Assembly: GCA_001692895.1 (NCBI GenBank)
Contig: KV748264.1
Location: 410,999 to 474,998 of the forward strand
DNA from: Cenococcum geophilum 1.58
Lineage: Eukaryota; Ascomycota; Dothideomycetes; Gloniales; Gloniaceae
DNA: 64,000 nucleotides
Direction of reading: 5' to 3'
Shown here piece by piece: positions 47,957 through 60,892 of this stretch; position 1 is the first letter of the stretch, and every line of letters begins with the position of its first letter. The notes below the pieces were generated by a model. That model saw only the letters and a program-made list of their open reading frames with translations, did no database searches and was not told the origin of the DNA. The position numbers and the translations under genes are program-made.

Positions 47957-49011
47957 TCAGTTAGTTAGTTACGGTTGTGTTGGATTACATAGTAACATAA
48001 CTAACCAAATCATAATCGCATCTGCTGATTATGTTACGTGGATACAACTATATGACTGAACCGGATATACTACGGAAATAAGAAAAGAAGGGGTAAACCT
48101 TTGAGGTAGACCTCCGGGTTAGAGCTTCTGGTGCGAGCTTTAGTGGGATTATTATCTACACGTAATAAACCACGTGTAGATAACGTCACGTGTGGGTCCG
48201 TGCCAAAAAGATATAATCAACCTAACTATACAATCAAATCGCAATCGTCTCTTTTGATTATGTAGAAATCGCAATCGAACGGCCGATTATGATTATTGCC
48301 ATGTCTGCCGATGCCGATGCCATACTACCGCCCCACCGTGGCGACTGAACGGGCGGACGCTGGGTATAGACGGCCACGAGAGGGTCTGTAAAGGATGAAG
48401 GAACTCGGAGGCTGGCCAACTGGACGGAAGCTCTCCGGAGGCAGTTTTGCGGAAGACAGACCTCACAAAGATTCGCGAGGCGAGTCACGTGGCACCAAGG
48501 CTCAACGTTTCTTGGCTCGACAGCCACGGAATGAACGGTGAGGGTCTGGCTAGGACCTCTTATCGAAGTTTCGAAATAGAGCGCGTTTGATGCTTTTTGC
48601 ATGACACAGCTCGGAGGAAGTCGTCGGTGGACTGGAAAATCGATACTCGACGGGAATGGTACCGGTTTTGGTCATCTGTCGGTTTCTCGAAGTCAATATC
48701 GACATGCAACTCCACGCTCGATTCCTGCGCCTCAGTTGGTGTCTTAGAGTTGAGTCACGGGTCATGGCGCATGAGGTACTTGTCTCTGGAGTGCTCGTAT
48801 TCACGTGGGCTTCCTCTGGTATGCGCTGGTGAAGTCTTAGAGTTGCGTGGTACTCTCTATAATTAATTGTTTGGATGCTATCCCGAGAAAATTCCGCTAC
48901 TCTACCCTTGATTTCCAGGGGTGATAATGATCGCCGGCACTTTTGATCCTAATACGATTTCGATATGATGATTAGGTATGTACTGAAGGCTGTGTTGAAC
49001 TATCTCTGGCT
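47957..49011. other. Intergenic DNA with a perfect 12-bp stem hairpin
   Basis: About 1 kb. The only clear structure is an inverted repeat, TTATCTACACGT at 48152-48163 and its complement at 48172-48183 around an 8-base loop. Around 48000-48290 several short ATAATC/GATTAT-type words recur in both orientations. A sequence starting TGTTGGATTACATAG near 48026 could be the start of an LTR remnant, but no partner was found. Minus-strand ORFs at 48258-48804 carry no known motif. Confidence 0.45.
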
Positions 49012-49090
49012 GACCAAACATGATCCTCGACCTGCTTAATGCCAATCGGGCTTACCAAATATGACCCTTGGTTTGCTTGATGCCAATAAC
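49012..49090. repeat. Diverged tandem duplication at the 3' end of the transporter gene
   Basis: Two units of about 40 bp, each reading on the minus strand GGCAT.AAGCA...TCAT.TTTGGT.AGCC, lie back to back. The gene-proximal unit contains the stop codon used by the transporter ORF; the distal unit could be read as an alternative C-terminus (IGIKQVEDHVW). Confidence 0.75.
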
Positions 49091-50791
49091 ATTGGTATCT
49101 CGCCACATAATGACCCCGATAGCGCCAGCAACCCAAACAGCAGTACCCGCAGCCAACATCATCATCTGAGCGTCTCCGTAGGCATGCTGAATCGCGAGAC
49201 GAGTCTCGGAGCCAATCGGGTACGACAACTGAGCGGTGATGTCCGCATAGATCATGAGCAGATTTGGGAGTTCTTCAGCAGGAAGGTATTCCATGAGCTT
49301 CTTGGGGAAGATATCCTGCCAGATAGCGGAGGCAACCGTTAGCCCGATTGCGCCGCCAATGTTACCAAACATTCCTAACACAGCGAGACAAACAGCAATA
49401 TGTTGATGCGAGGCGGCCGCCAGAATAGCAATCTCATCGCAGATGATGATGATGCCGGAGGCGATAGAAATGAAAATCTGGCACATAACGATGTAGCCAA
49501 TGTTGCCGTCAGGCTTGCGGAAGTGGATCATCAGGCCCAAACCAAGGATGCTCAAAGGAACTCCAATGTAGAGACAGACGGGCTTGAAGCGTCCGGTATA
49601 GTGGATCAACGCGCCCACAGCGATGGCGCAGACAACGGCGCAAACAGTATAAGTCTGGACGACATAACTCGCGTTTTCAACGCTCAGGCCATTCACCACT
49701 TGCAGGAAAGAGCTGAAGTAGCTATTCCAGCACCAGAAACTGACAAATAGCGTAGCAGAAAGAATACAAGCGCCGAAGACGGTCCGATCCAAGAGGAGAG
49801 AATAGGGTATGAAGGTAATAGGGGCAAAGAATTTCTCCCATATACCGAAGGCAATGATAAGAACAATGCCGATGACCAGCATGCTGATGACAAGGGGCGA
49901 GTTCCAGCCTCTCGCCTGTAAAGTGTAAAGATTGAATGGCAGGAGAAACAGAGCGACGCCGGCAGATAGCAGAGTGAGGCCAATAGCGTCGAATTGGCGG
50001 CAGTAGTAGAGAAAGGACTGCAAGGGGGTGCGATGGCTGTCATTCTTCGGGACAAGACCCAGCTTCTTAGCCTTGAAGTAATTCTTCAGCAAAAGGCCAT
50101 AGAGCGGAAGGGTAATGGACGGTACGAGAATTGTGAACATTCCAAAGGCCCAGCGCCAGCCAGGTCCGCTCAGAAAACCCGAGGAGATTGGGCCAGCTAG
50201 CCAGCAGGTAATCAGATTCGGCGAACTGACAATAGCCTGCATCAGACCTCGGTTGCGCAGCGTAGATGTATCGGCGACAAAGACAGCTAAACTGTATTGG
50301 ATGCCGTTGTTCCCGACCGTATAGAAGACCTGGGCGGCAGCGTAGGCCTCGACGTTGTTGCACGCAGCCATCATGATAAGCCCAACCGTAGCGAGGAAAA
50401 TGCAGAAGAGATATCCCTGGGGGCGGCCAAAAACATCGAGGATCTTGGCGAGGGTGAGATTGGTGACACCGCCGATGACACTGCTCAAAATGCCGACGGT
50501 CGGCGTGAGCGAGTGCAGCGCGAAGGCAGAGGTGACATAGGGAGTTAGGGAACCCGTGGTGCCCGACAGCATCCCCTCGACAAAGTAGGTGAGCCAGATC
50601 ATAATGTAGGCGAAAACCAGGGCGGCGGTGGTCCATGCCACGGTCACGGCCTCGATATTCTGGACACCGGGCTGGGCATCGGCATCTGGGAGAGAGTCGT
50701 CGTCGTGGCCGGGGGGACTCGAGTCGGAATGGTCCAGGTCATTGTCGGTGCCGGGTTTGGTCTCGACGTGAGCGTCGGCTGGCGGCGCCAT
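49052..50791 (-). CDS. MFS siderophore-iron transporter (SIT/MirB type)
   Basis: A single exon of 579 residues. A hydrophilic acidic N-terminus of about 65 residues is followed by about 14 hydrophobic segments, as in the DHA/SIT family. Diagnostic stretches are WLTYFVEGMLSGTTGSLTPY, GGVTNLTLAKILDVFGRPQG, GNNGIQYSLAVFVADTSTLR and AIVSSPNLITCWLAGPISSG, all typical of fungal siderophore-iron transporters. A C-terminal half with QTYTVCAVVCAIAVGALIHY follows. The expected role is import of ferric siderophores across the plasma or vesicle membrane; the actual siderophore cannot be told. The C-terminus (IGIKQTKGHIW) lies in a duplicated segment. The gene borders the RIP-degraded block but is itself clean. 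Confidence 0.87.
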   Translation of the reverse strand: MAPPADAHVETKPGTDNDLDHSDSSPPGHDDDSLPDADAQPGVQNIEAVTVAWTTAALVFAYIMIWLTYFVEGMLSGTTGSLTPYVTSAFALHSLTPTVGILSSVIGGVTNLTLAKILDVFGRPQGYLFCIFLATVGLIMMAACNNVEAYAAAQVFYTVGNNGIQYSLAVFVADTSTLRNRGLMQAIVSSPNLITCWLAGPISSGFLSGPGWRWAFGMFTILVPSITLPLYGLLLKNYFKAKKLGLVPKNDSHRTPLQSFLYYCRQFDAIGLTLLSAGVALFLLPFNLYTLQARGWNSPLVISMLVIGIVLIIAFGIWEKFFAPITFIPYSLLLDRTVFGACILSATLFVSFWCWNSYFSSFLQVVNGLSVENASYVVQTYTVCAVVCAIAVGALIHYTGRFKPVCLYIGVPLSILGLGLMIHFRKPDGNIGYIVMCQIFISIASGIIIICDEIAILAAASHQHIAVCLAVLGMFGNIGGAIGLTVASAIWQDIFPKKLMEYLPAEELPNLLMIYADITAQLSYPIGSETRLAIQHAYGDAQMMMLAAGTAVWVAGAIGVIMWRDTNVIGIKQTKGHIW

Positions 50792-51391
50792 GGTCTACTG
50801 CGGGAGAGGAGAGAGAAGAGTTGTCGAAGAGGGGGACGGAGGGGAGAAATGGCAAAGAAGTCGAAATGGATCGGAAGGATTGTATGATGTGAGTGAGGGA
50901 GCACACAACACAGCGGACCCATGAGGTCTAAATGGTTGCCAACCCAAACGACTCACGCCCCGTTGGTGGCGCATGAGGGAGGCCTCACCCAGGCGGTCCT
51001 TCATGACCTATTCGAGGTAGGGGAGTCAATGGTTTCAAAGCTGAGCCGTTGCTGGAGACGATGGTAGGAGAGAATCAGCGAGCTCGAACAGGCTTAAGCA
51101 AGAAACGAGCCATGTCACCAATCATAACAATCTCAATCCTTCTCTAGTTCCTCTCATCCACTCAGAGGGCAGGGTTGAGTTTAAGTGGGTCAAAATTAGC
51201 CTGAGCAGGTTAAAAAAAAGTGGGTTAAAACCCCAAAACCTGCTTCTCTTATTAGCTAAAACTGTTCCTACAGTCTGTACGAGCTTCGTTTTCTCCCCCC
51301 CCCCGTGTGCGCGCAACACACACACCTAATCTCGTTACACCTGCAGCTAAATTATTATGTAGAGCTAGCAGAAAGCGGTGTAGTACGTGGC
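50792..51391. other. Promoter of the transporter and boundary of the repeat compartment
   Basis: No gene is supported. A short C run followed by GTGTGCGCGC and ACACACAC lies near 51294-51325. Composition shifts to the AT-rich RIP type within the next few hundred bases. Confidence 0.45.
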
Positions 51392-52255
51392 CAGGGCTTG
51401 AGCAACGGCCCACCTCGAATCCGGGGCTTGGAGCTCGAGTTAGTTAGCTTTAGCTAAGCCGCGTTAATATATTATAGCGGAAGAAAGGCTCCCAGTGGTA
51501 TTTATACTACACTTTAAAGCGCTTGAATTAATTAAGTAGGTACTTAAATATAGGAAGGACCTCCTATAGCAATCCGAATTTACCTATATTAATTAGTTCG
51601 CGATAGAAATTAATAACGTTATTTTATAAAAACCTTCCATTAAGCGTCCCTCTAGTTGCTTTATAGCAATCTAGAAATGCTTTAAAATAGCTAGATATTT
51701 AGTTAATATAGCCTAATTATCCTCTATTAGGTAGTTCTTTATAATATTAGGCTCTATATAAACTCTTAAAGGCGGATCCTTTATACCGTTCTTAGTAAAC
51801 TTTAGCCTAGTATATTATCTATTTAAGGACTTCATCGCTAATAAGGTAATTAACAGGGTTTTTAAGCTTTATTGCGCCTTTAATTACTAACTCTATAGAG
51901 TTCTAACGCGTCTCTACTAACTTAATTAAAAGAATCTTAATATTAGCTTGTAACGCGTCGTCTTAAAGCTTTAGATCTTAAACCTTAAGGAGCTTTTTAA
52001 TACGTTGCTTAGAATTAAATATTTAAAAAATAATATTATAAAGTTTACCTATAGGCCCAATCTTCTACTAAGCTAGTATTTGGCGAAGGACCTTATCTAG
52101 ATTCCCTTCTTCCTTATTTAGAGCGCGTAAATTTACGCTAAAGAGTATTATATAAGCGACTAGATTAACAATATAGCCTATATAATAAAGGCGATAATAT
52201 AGCGGATTAAATCTAAACTCTATAGTGAGATTATTAATATAGATATTATTATTAT

Positions 52256-53090
52256 AGGCCAGCAAAGACAACAGTAAGAGAGAGAAAGGAGCCAAAGTAG
52301 AGCACGAAAGAACGCCGGGAAACCATCTACCGCAATACAACACTGGCTGGACTAACGCTGGAGAGGCGTATGGGAGTCGAAGGTATAGAGGCTGACTAAG
52401 GCAAGAGGAACCCAAGCCGTAGCATAGTTAACGCTATAGGGGGTAAATACTTTAGGGCTTTAAGAAGGCCTAATAAAGGCAGAAAATATAATGGCAATAC
52501 TCTTAAGAATAGGAATAATAGGACTAAAAGACTGGCTCTACTAGGTAGGTATCCTAGTAGGTAGCCCAAGATGCGAATATGGCTGGTTAAGACAGATACC
52601 AAAACACGTAATACTATTATACCCCTTACGCACTAACTAAGAAGTAATACTCTTAGTAGCTAGCATAGAGAATTATAATATACTACTCTTAATATAAAAA
52701 GGCCTTAAGGCGGTTATCTAGTAGCTTATTAGCTAAAATATACTAAACCAGTTCTGGGTTATAAGGGAAATAGTAATAGAGGGTAGGGGGGGCGAGCAAC
52801 GGGCGCCCCCTAATAACTCTACAGTGATAAAGTAAAGTTTGCGATACTAGCGCGTCTATAGGCTTGTTACGGCAGCAATAGTTCCTAAGAAGGTTAAAAA
52901 GTAAGGTAGTAGAGCACTATAGGTGACTCGTAGGCGCCTCGTAGGCGCCTTATAGGCGAGTCCTAAAAGGCGGGGAGATGGATTACGGGGTTTTCTTAAA
53001 TAGAGTTTTCTCCCTATATGTATATAAGGAGTAGTCCGCGTAGGCCTAATAGGGATCCGAATTAGACGTTAAGCAATGAATAATAATAAT
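52256..53090 (+). mobile_element. 5'-truncated copy of the Tad1-like LINE inside the hAT transposon
   Basis: It is similar to about 3530-4340 of the first LINE and keeps its C-terminal coding part and 3' end (GATCCGAATTAGACGTTAAG), closing with a TAA-repeat tail. It is flanked by an 11-bp duplication, ATTATTATTAT, at 52245-52255 and 53091-53101. Removing it rejoins the hAT reading frame. The short length fits incomplete reverse transcription from the 3' end. Confidence 0.88.
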
Positions 53091-53545
53091 ATTATTATTA
53101 TCTATATTATTTACTAGAAAATAGCTTACCTATTACTTACTAATTCTAAACTTAGTAAGAATTTTCTTAATATTAGCTACTATATTAGCGCCTAGATATT
53201 ACTCTTTTTAATAAAAAAGGGCTAAAAGAAAGGAATGGTACTAGTTCTCTATATTTATAAAATAAATAATAATATCTCTATAGTAATTAGCAATTAATTT
53301 AATAGAGGCCTTAAAGCTAAAGCTATTAAAGAATGAGAAATAATTATAAGACGTCTAAAGATTAAATATTAAATAAATCTTACCTAGCGCTCTATATAGT
53401 AAGGCTGTAATAACTTCCTTATATTAATTAAACTTAGTAATTATTAACTCTCTTATTATTGAATAAGTAAATAAGAGGCCTATAGTTAATATAGCTTAAT
53501 TAATATACCCTATAAGATTATAAAATATATTACTTTTAAGCTTAT

Positions 53546-53762
53546 TATTGGTTATATAAGGTGATATTACGTAGCTACGGTTCGTAGATAGTATGATGAT
53601 AATTGTTGTTTATTTTTGATGAGGGAGGGCGAGGAGCTTACGGCTCCTCGCTACGCTACTGCCGCGGCGACACGTGACGGCAACTTGCCGCACGTAACGG
53701 CAAATTGCCACACGTAATGGCAATTTGCCTCATATGGTGACCACTTACCTTTATTCCTAACA
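53546..53762 (-). repeat. LTR of the Copia element (3' LTR in element orientation)
   Basis: On the plus strand it starts TATTGGTTATATAAGG and ends TTATTCCTAACA. It includes a GC-rich hairpin-forming segment (GAGGAGCTTACGGCTCCTC) and three tandem-like units around CGGCAA.TTGCC. It is collinear with the other LTR, with mainly transition differences. Confidence 0.93.
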
Positions 53763-56700
53763 CTAGTAACTCTTCTTTTATGGTTGCTATCTATATATAT
53801 ATATACCGCTTAACTAGCATAACAAATATCAATCCTTTTTACTTACTATTGCTATTATAATATAAGTCTCGCTGTCCTAAAATTTGCCTCTTAGTACGTA
53901 GTGCTTTCTTACTTAGGAGTTATAGGTAGATATCTTAGTAGGGCCGCTAAGGCGCTAGTAGTAAGTAAGCTAATAGCGATTTTCTATCCCGGGGATAGAA
54001 AATCCTAATTAGCTAGTTTAAGTTAGGGTTTATAGAATGTTATACTCCTACTCCCTTTTAACCTAACCTTTAACTTATATATATAGAGTATTTATATTAA
54101 TAAACGTCTTTAGTACCTTATTTAGGTTCGCCTTTATTATTACATCTACTAGGTTATCTTAGCTATTAATCTATTAAATCTTAAAGAGTTTTTAACGCTT
54201 ATAGGATTACTAAAGTACTATAATATTAATTATAAGGCGCTTTTTTTTATAGTATTAAGCTTAACTAAACACTTATAGAGGGAATATAAATCGGTATATA
54301 TAATTATAGGGATAATAGGAAGTTCGAGTTAATCTATAATTATCTTTAGGGTAGTTCTAATTGCAATTGCTATATTAACTCCGCTAACTATTTTATATAT
54401 CTCTAACGCTAAAACGCTTTAAGTAATGCGCTTACTCTTAGTTAAGCTCTATTAGATAAGATTGCCGTAGATTATAAAGTTATTTTCTCTAATAAATTCA
54501 TTTATAATAATAATCTTATATCTTAACTAGGAGCTAAAATCTTTATTATTTATAAATAATCCATTAATAAATATAAAGAGCTTAATGGTAGGAAGATTAA
54601 TAGGCATATAGAGTAGTCCCTAATTAATATTGTTTATTTAGGGCAAGGATATTATCCTTAGTTGGTTTCTAGTATTAGGTAGTAATAAAGAGATTAAATA
54701 AAGCCTTAAGTTAATAGATAAAAGTAATATAAGCTTCGCAAGCGCGTTACTCTATATATCCTTACTTTAGAGAATTAATGTTAATAACGTTAATCTTCTT
54801 ACCTTAACCCTTCTGGCGTAAAGCAATAGAATCCTTATTAAGGGAGAGGATACATTTATTAAAAAGTAATAGTATTATTAAATTAAGCTTTTCCTTTAGC
54901 TTTGCTATAAGATTTACCTTTACTAGCTTATCTTCTTTAAGAGCTAAGAATTAGTCGTCTCCTAAGATAATTGTATTATTAGTTTATATACCAATAATTC
55001 TAAATAGGGTTCCCGTAGTTATAATAAGGAAGCATAAATTAAATATAGAAGTAGTTATTAAAAGTTTCTCTTTATAGTACTTGCTGTAAGTAGCCTACTA
55101 ATAAGTTCCTACCTCTGTAATTCTATATAATAGCTTAAGCATAACCATAATTATATCTTTAGGATATTGGTGGCGAATTTACTTTAAAAGGTATGCCAGT
55201 ATTAAGCGCTAAAGGTGCATCTCTAATTAGGTATAAGCTTAAGTAATATCTTATAAATAAACCGCTATTTTATTCTTTATTAAGGAGGGAGCTAGCGTAA
55301 TAATAACTCGCTAATTAGCTCGTTAAATTATAGAAGATTGCGTAAGAATTACCTCCTTACTATTATTGTTATAACCTTAGATAATAAGCCTTAATTTCTT
55401 AAATGGGATATTAGTAGCTTTACCTTTAATCTCGTTAACTATTCTTAACTTAAAGATACGAACTTTATTAAACTTAGTAGGGTTATACTTCTTAAATTTA
55501 AAGACTCCTCTTATAATAAGACTATTAATCTCCTACTTATTAGATGCTTAGAAAGGAGCTCTAAGAGTTATAATATGACCTTTTTTTTGGAGCTATTTTA
55601 TAAGCTTAAAGTTAGCCTTCTCCTTAGCTGTTATAAAGGCCATTAATAACTTAACTCTATTCTTAATAGCGGCAATAAATTACTCTTTAAAATTAATAAG
55701 ATGTTAGCGATTTTGTAATCTCTTTAGGCGACCTCTACCGCGTCGTAGTTGCGGAACCTCTACTATAATTATATTAGAATTATAGTCGCCTTCTAGAGTA
55801 TATTAATCGTAGTTCTCCTCTAAAGCATCCTATAAAGGCTCGGAACTATTATCTTTATAGTAAGGCTTAATAACGGTTAAATGGAATTAAGTAGGTCTGT
55901 AAGGCATCTAAATAGTATAAGTTTAACTATTAATTATAATAAGTTAATATAGGCCTAACTACCCTCCCTTTTTACGCTATACGCGTACCTTAGACTAAAG
56001 TAGCAGATTAAGCATAGTTAAGGTATTTAGGCCATTTCTTATTCCTAATACATTATTAACCTAGTGTGTAGCGTAGAGATACTAGACCTCCTTTATTGCC
56101 TTATAAATAGCCTTAGCTTATTATATAACGGAGGAAAATAGTAAAGAATTATTAGTTATTTAAGGGTAGGCGCTAAAGACTAGTANNNTNGGTATAAGTN
56201 TATCCNGGCNAGCNGAATTATTAATAGCTTTAANAGCTATTTATAAGGTAAGTTTTTTACTAGCGTCCTCTAGTTCTAAAGAGATAATCTTATATACGCG
56301 GCGTAATAGCGCGTAATATTATTTCACTTTTTTAATACTATTATATGCCTTAATGGGGACTTCCTTAACCTTAATTGCTGTTACCTTTATCTATTATTAA
56401 AACTCTATAGATAAGAAGTTCTTTCCTATATTATAGATAATTTAATTAGGGGGTTTTAAGTAAATATTAATCTAGTATAATTAAAGGGTATCCTATATGT
56501 TTCTAGCTAATATATCTTTTAAAAAACGCGCGGCTTGGAAGGAGGTTAAAAAGTTAATAACTTAGAGTACTGGCTTACCGCTAAGATATATAACGTCAAT
56601 AATAATATAGAAGTTAAAGTTATAATTATCCTTAAGGGTGAACTTAAATCGGCTAGGGGACTTCTAGTTTATTTAGTAGTAATAGTAGTACTTTATAAGA

Positions 56701-59296
56701 TGCTTAATTACCTTAACCTTAACTTTATAACCTACTTACTAAAGAACCCTAAGTAATTAATAAACGGATAGGTAGCTAAAACGACGGTATAGTTGGCGTA
56801 ATTCCGACTTAGTTAAGTAGCTTTAAGTAATACTCTTTTCTAGTTAATAAAGGAGTAACTAGGGGTAACCCTACTTGCGTATAATAGGCATCTAATTATC
56901 TCCTTAAATAAGTATATTCTTAATGTTATTAAGCTTAACGCTTAATTTATCTATATCTTTAATACAAAATAGAAATGGGGTGTTTATAGGAATAATATAA
57001 AAAGTAATATACCCTAAGGGGGTTTGAACCCTAATTATACTAAGAGAAATCGCAGTACCCTTACCAAAACGAATTGTGTGTTGGCCTACTGTTAAATAGT
57101 TAATCTAAATAGAGCTATTAAGCTACTAAAGGGCTTAAACTTAAGGTTCTCCTGCTATAGATACTCCTGTAACTCTAGTGTCTAGTATAATACTATAGAA
57201 GACGTTCGCCGAGTATCTATTATTAAAGGAGAACGTAGAACTCTCCCTTAGCTTATTAAAGATATCTAACTTCGTAATAGAGTAGAGCGTAAATTAGTTA
57301 TTAAAAACAGCAATGGTTTATATACTATTTACCTCACCATACTTAGTAAAGTATTAGTTAGGTAAGTAGTTCTCAATTTCTATATCTATAAGGAGCTATT
57401 CGGTCTTATTAACCTTACCCTTAAGGTCTTTTACGCCTTTATATTAAACTAGAAAGCTTTAAAAGTAGGCTATAGTGACCTTATAATTTCTAACATTTCT
57501 TATACTCTAATGGAACTTATTATATACCTCCTTTCGCTTATTAAGGGAGTATTTAGTTAACTAGCAATTTGGCTTCTTATAAATATAGCACTTCTTTTAG
57601 TAATTACTTTGAAATAAACCTCTATAAGGACCTCTATAATTGCCTTATAGTTAACGTTAATTATATTCTTTGCCGTATTCCCTACTATGGCCACTATATA
57701 TTTAGTTAGTCTAGTTATAATTATATTAGTTAGGAATACTTAGTTAAGTAAGGTTTTTAGTATAGAACTATTAAGATTCTTATATTTATATTATAGTACC
57801 TATAGCGGAGCGTAGCTCGGCATATACTTCTTTAAACGTATCTATAAGTTTATATAGCGCTAAATTATACTTAGGAACGCTATGGCAGGCTAAGATAACC
57901 TAGTCCCTTAGGCTGTTCTTATTTTGGTAAGTTTTAGTAAGGCTATATTAGATTTTTTGGAGTTTATTAAAGAGTAGTTAAAGGCACTTTAAATAAGTCT
58001 TTATTAAGTTAGAAGCGATAACTCTTTAGAATATAGTCTTCTACTATTTGGACATATAAAGCTGGCGATTTTTATTAGTCTTAAAGTAGGCTCTAGTAAG
58101 CTAAAGCATTATATTAAAGCTATAGTTTCTACCTGTAATATAGTTATAATAAAATATCGCCGCCCGTCCCTTTAATATAACTAAGAAAGTATAATAAAAT
58201 TAATAGTATTAGATTCTAACCTTACTATAGTAGTTATAAAAGACCTATAGTTTTATTCCGAGTATATTATATAGTTCTTCTTTAAACTTCTTTTCCTCGT
58301 CCAAATATACCTTTATTAGATTTGTAACTTCTTATAATAGAGGCTTACTAGTTAGCTAGGGTAGAGGAGCTAAAGGTAATAGAGGTAAAGGAAGAGTACT
58401 TTTAGGTAGGAGAGTACCTCTAGGTAGGAGAGTACCTCTAGGTAGGATAGTAGCGTTTTAGGAGTTTTATTCTAAATTAAAGTTGCCTTTTAAAGAATAC
58501 GGGTTAGTTTTAGGTTTCCGTAGTTAATATATAATCTTAGCTTCTATCTATACTAGTTCTTCTATACTAATAATAACGGCCTAGATATTACTAGTAATTA
58601 GGTTACTATTTTTAGTAATATATACCCTATTCCTATAGAGGAAGTCTTAAAAATCCTAAACAATATTAATATTGCCGAGTGCCTAGGTGTTAGCGGTCCA
58701 TCCTATAAAATCCTCCCTAAAATATTCCTATAGCTATAGATTAGCGTAGTATCTACTTTAATAGAATATAATACGGTGTAGGAGAAAGCTGTTAACTTAT
58801 TTTACGGTATAAGTTATTATATTAATAGTAAATTCATCCCAATCTTTATTAATAAGTTTCGCGTATAAAGCTACCTCTAGTAATAAGGAGTCTTCCTAGT
58901 TATTTAAGGTAGGCGTAGCCATGTTTTCGGGGGGAGGGAAGTGTTATTAGGGTAGGGATTGCCGTTTAGTACGCGTTCGTTATTTAGTACGCGTTTATAA
59001 TATATATTTGCAATTATAGGGCTTAGGACTAGTTCTAGCCTTAAATCGCAAAGACTTATAAAGCATATTATTCTGCGTAATAAACGCAAGAATTTATAAT
59101 CTAAGAAAGGCTTAGAACTAGTTCTAGCCTTTAGATTCTTAGATTTATAAAAGAGTTCTATTTAAGGTTTAGGACCAGTTCTAACCTTAAAAAACAGCTT
59201 TCTCTAGCACGAGTAGCACTAGTATAGTGGCTTGTCTCTTTTTAGTGGAATACCTAGCTATTCTATAGTATAATAGTAAAGTTAATTACTAATTAG

Positions 59297-59513
59297 TGTT
59301 GGTTATATAAGGTGATATTACATAGCTACGGTTTGTAGATAGTATAATAATAATTATTGTTTATTTTTAATAAGGGAGGGCGAGGAGCTTACGGCTCCTC
59401 GCCACGCTACTGCCACGGCGACATATAACGGCAACTTGTCGCATATAACGGCAAATTGCCACACGTGATGGCAATTTGCCTTATGTGGTGACTACTTGCC
59501 TTTATTCCCAATA
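59297..59513 (-). repeat. LTR of the Copia element (5' LTR in element orientation)
   Basis: On the plus strand it starts TGTTGGTTATATAAGG and ends TTATTCCCAATA. It is the same 217-bp length as its partner. Confidence 0.93.
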
Positions 59514-59860
59514 CTTATAAAATAGAATATTATTACAAACGACTTATTATATTAAAATCTAAGTAAAACGATCTAAATTAAGGCTTTAAATAAAAGTCTT
59601 TATTTAGACTTAATTCTCTAGCTTATTAGCTTAAAGATATAGCTATTTAACGACTAATCGTCTTTACTTTGCTTAATTAGTAGGATTTTTACAAATACTA
59701 TATTCTTCCTATATATACTTTAAGTAATTAGCAGTACTTAGATCTAAATATATATATTATATATAAGCCTTCTACTTATAATAAACTCTATAGAGCTAAT
59801 ACTACTTATTTGTTTTACTATACTTAATATTATATCTATACGTCTATATAGGCCCGCGGC

Positions 59861-60892
59861 AGTCACAGTATAAGGCCACCCAGTAGAAGAAAAAATCCGC
59901 CAAACGCTAAAACGTATACGAGAAACGAGACACATATAAAGAGCGAGGGCTCCTCAAAGGGGAGACACGCCCAAGTACACTAGCCAGGAAGCCCTCTACC
60001 TGCGAGCGGTAGAGAGAGAAAAGGAAACGTGGGAACTACTAGCCCACCAGGCAGAGACCCGGCGCCAAACCAGTAAAGCGCCATAACGGCGACAGAGGAT
60101 AGGAGGCCACTAACACAAGTAGAGATCTACTACACTAATCGCAAGATAGGCAGATCTCGAATGGAAGCGATAATAGAAGGAAGTAGCGGAAACACAAGAC
60201 GCAACCATATAAAACACCCCATGGTTAATACCAACTCTCCCCCTATATAAAGGACTAACGAAAGTGGAGTCTATAGCCGCCTTCCTACTACGGATGGAGG
60301 TTCTAGGCCTAAACGCATGGCTCGCAGGCATCTATATCCCAAGTACTACACCTCAGTGTATATGCGGATGGCCCACTCAGACAGTACGCTATATACTACT
60401 ATTTTACAGCTACCGCTTAGCAAGGGACCAGCTACTCGCTAGCGTAGGTACAAATAATATTAACCGGATGCTTTCTATAAGTAGAGGCCTATAAGCAGTA
60501 GTAAAATGGCTTATAGGATAAGGAGTCCTCTAGCAGTTCCAAACTACATACGAGATTTAATAGGAGGACACTACACGACACGCCCCCCTCTAGCCCCTTA
60601 GAGACTGGTCACCCCCTGCCTAGCTATAGGCGGCATACTAGCGAATCGCCAGACCCTCCTACTACTCCCTCCCCCTAGATCTTCTAATATACCTAGGAAG
60701 TATAGTACGTAAGGCAGACAAAAGACATAAAGATATACTAGCTAGGCGAAGGTGGAACGCGTATTACTAGCGGCAAGGAAATACTTAGGTTTTTCCCCCT
60801 TAAGGGGATTTTTTTCCTATATAGATAGGTAGTAGCCTATATGGACCTGAAAAGGGACCGAATCGGGCAATAAATAGAATTAATAATAATAA
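59861..60892 (+). mobile_element. 5'-truncated LINE of a second family, inside the hAT transposon
   Basis: The plus strand encodes a LINE C-terminus with NAWLAGIYIPSTTPQCICGW followed by VRYILLFYS, the CxCG...H-like motif of Tad1-type elements, but the sequence and 3' end (GGGACCGAATCGGGCAATAA) differ from the first LINE family. It ends in a TAA-repeat tail and is flanked by a perfect 16-bp duplication, TATATAGGCCCGCGGC, at 59845-59860 and 60893-60908. Stops in the frame show it is inactive. Confidence 0.88.

Larger units (their letters stand above)
53546..59513 (-). mobile_element. Full-length Ty1/Copia retrotransposon, RIP-inactivated
   Basis: Two 217-bp LTRs enclose 5.5 kb, and CTTAT is duplicated outside both (53541-53545, 59514-59518). 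Coding is on the minus strand with integrase (about 56900-56200; YIIIDVIYLSGKPVL, FQAARFLKDIL and VPIKAYNSIKKVKQYYA with stops at Gln/Trp) upstream of RT and an RNase H part (about 54650-54250; INGLFINNKDFSSQL). Integrase before RT marks Copia rather than Gypsy. Stops at former Trp and Gln codons make it non-functional. Several Ns at 56186-56234 fall within the integrase region. Confidence 0.9.

Noticed and set aside
51294-51325. C run followed by GTGTGCGCGC/ACACACAC as a telomeric or regulatory repeat
   Set aside because: It does not match fungal telomere repeats and is too short to call more than low complexity.
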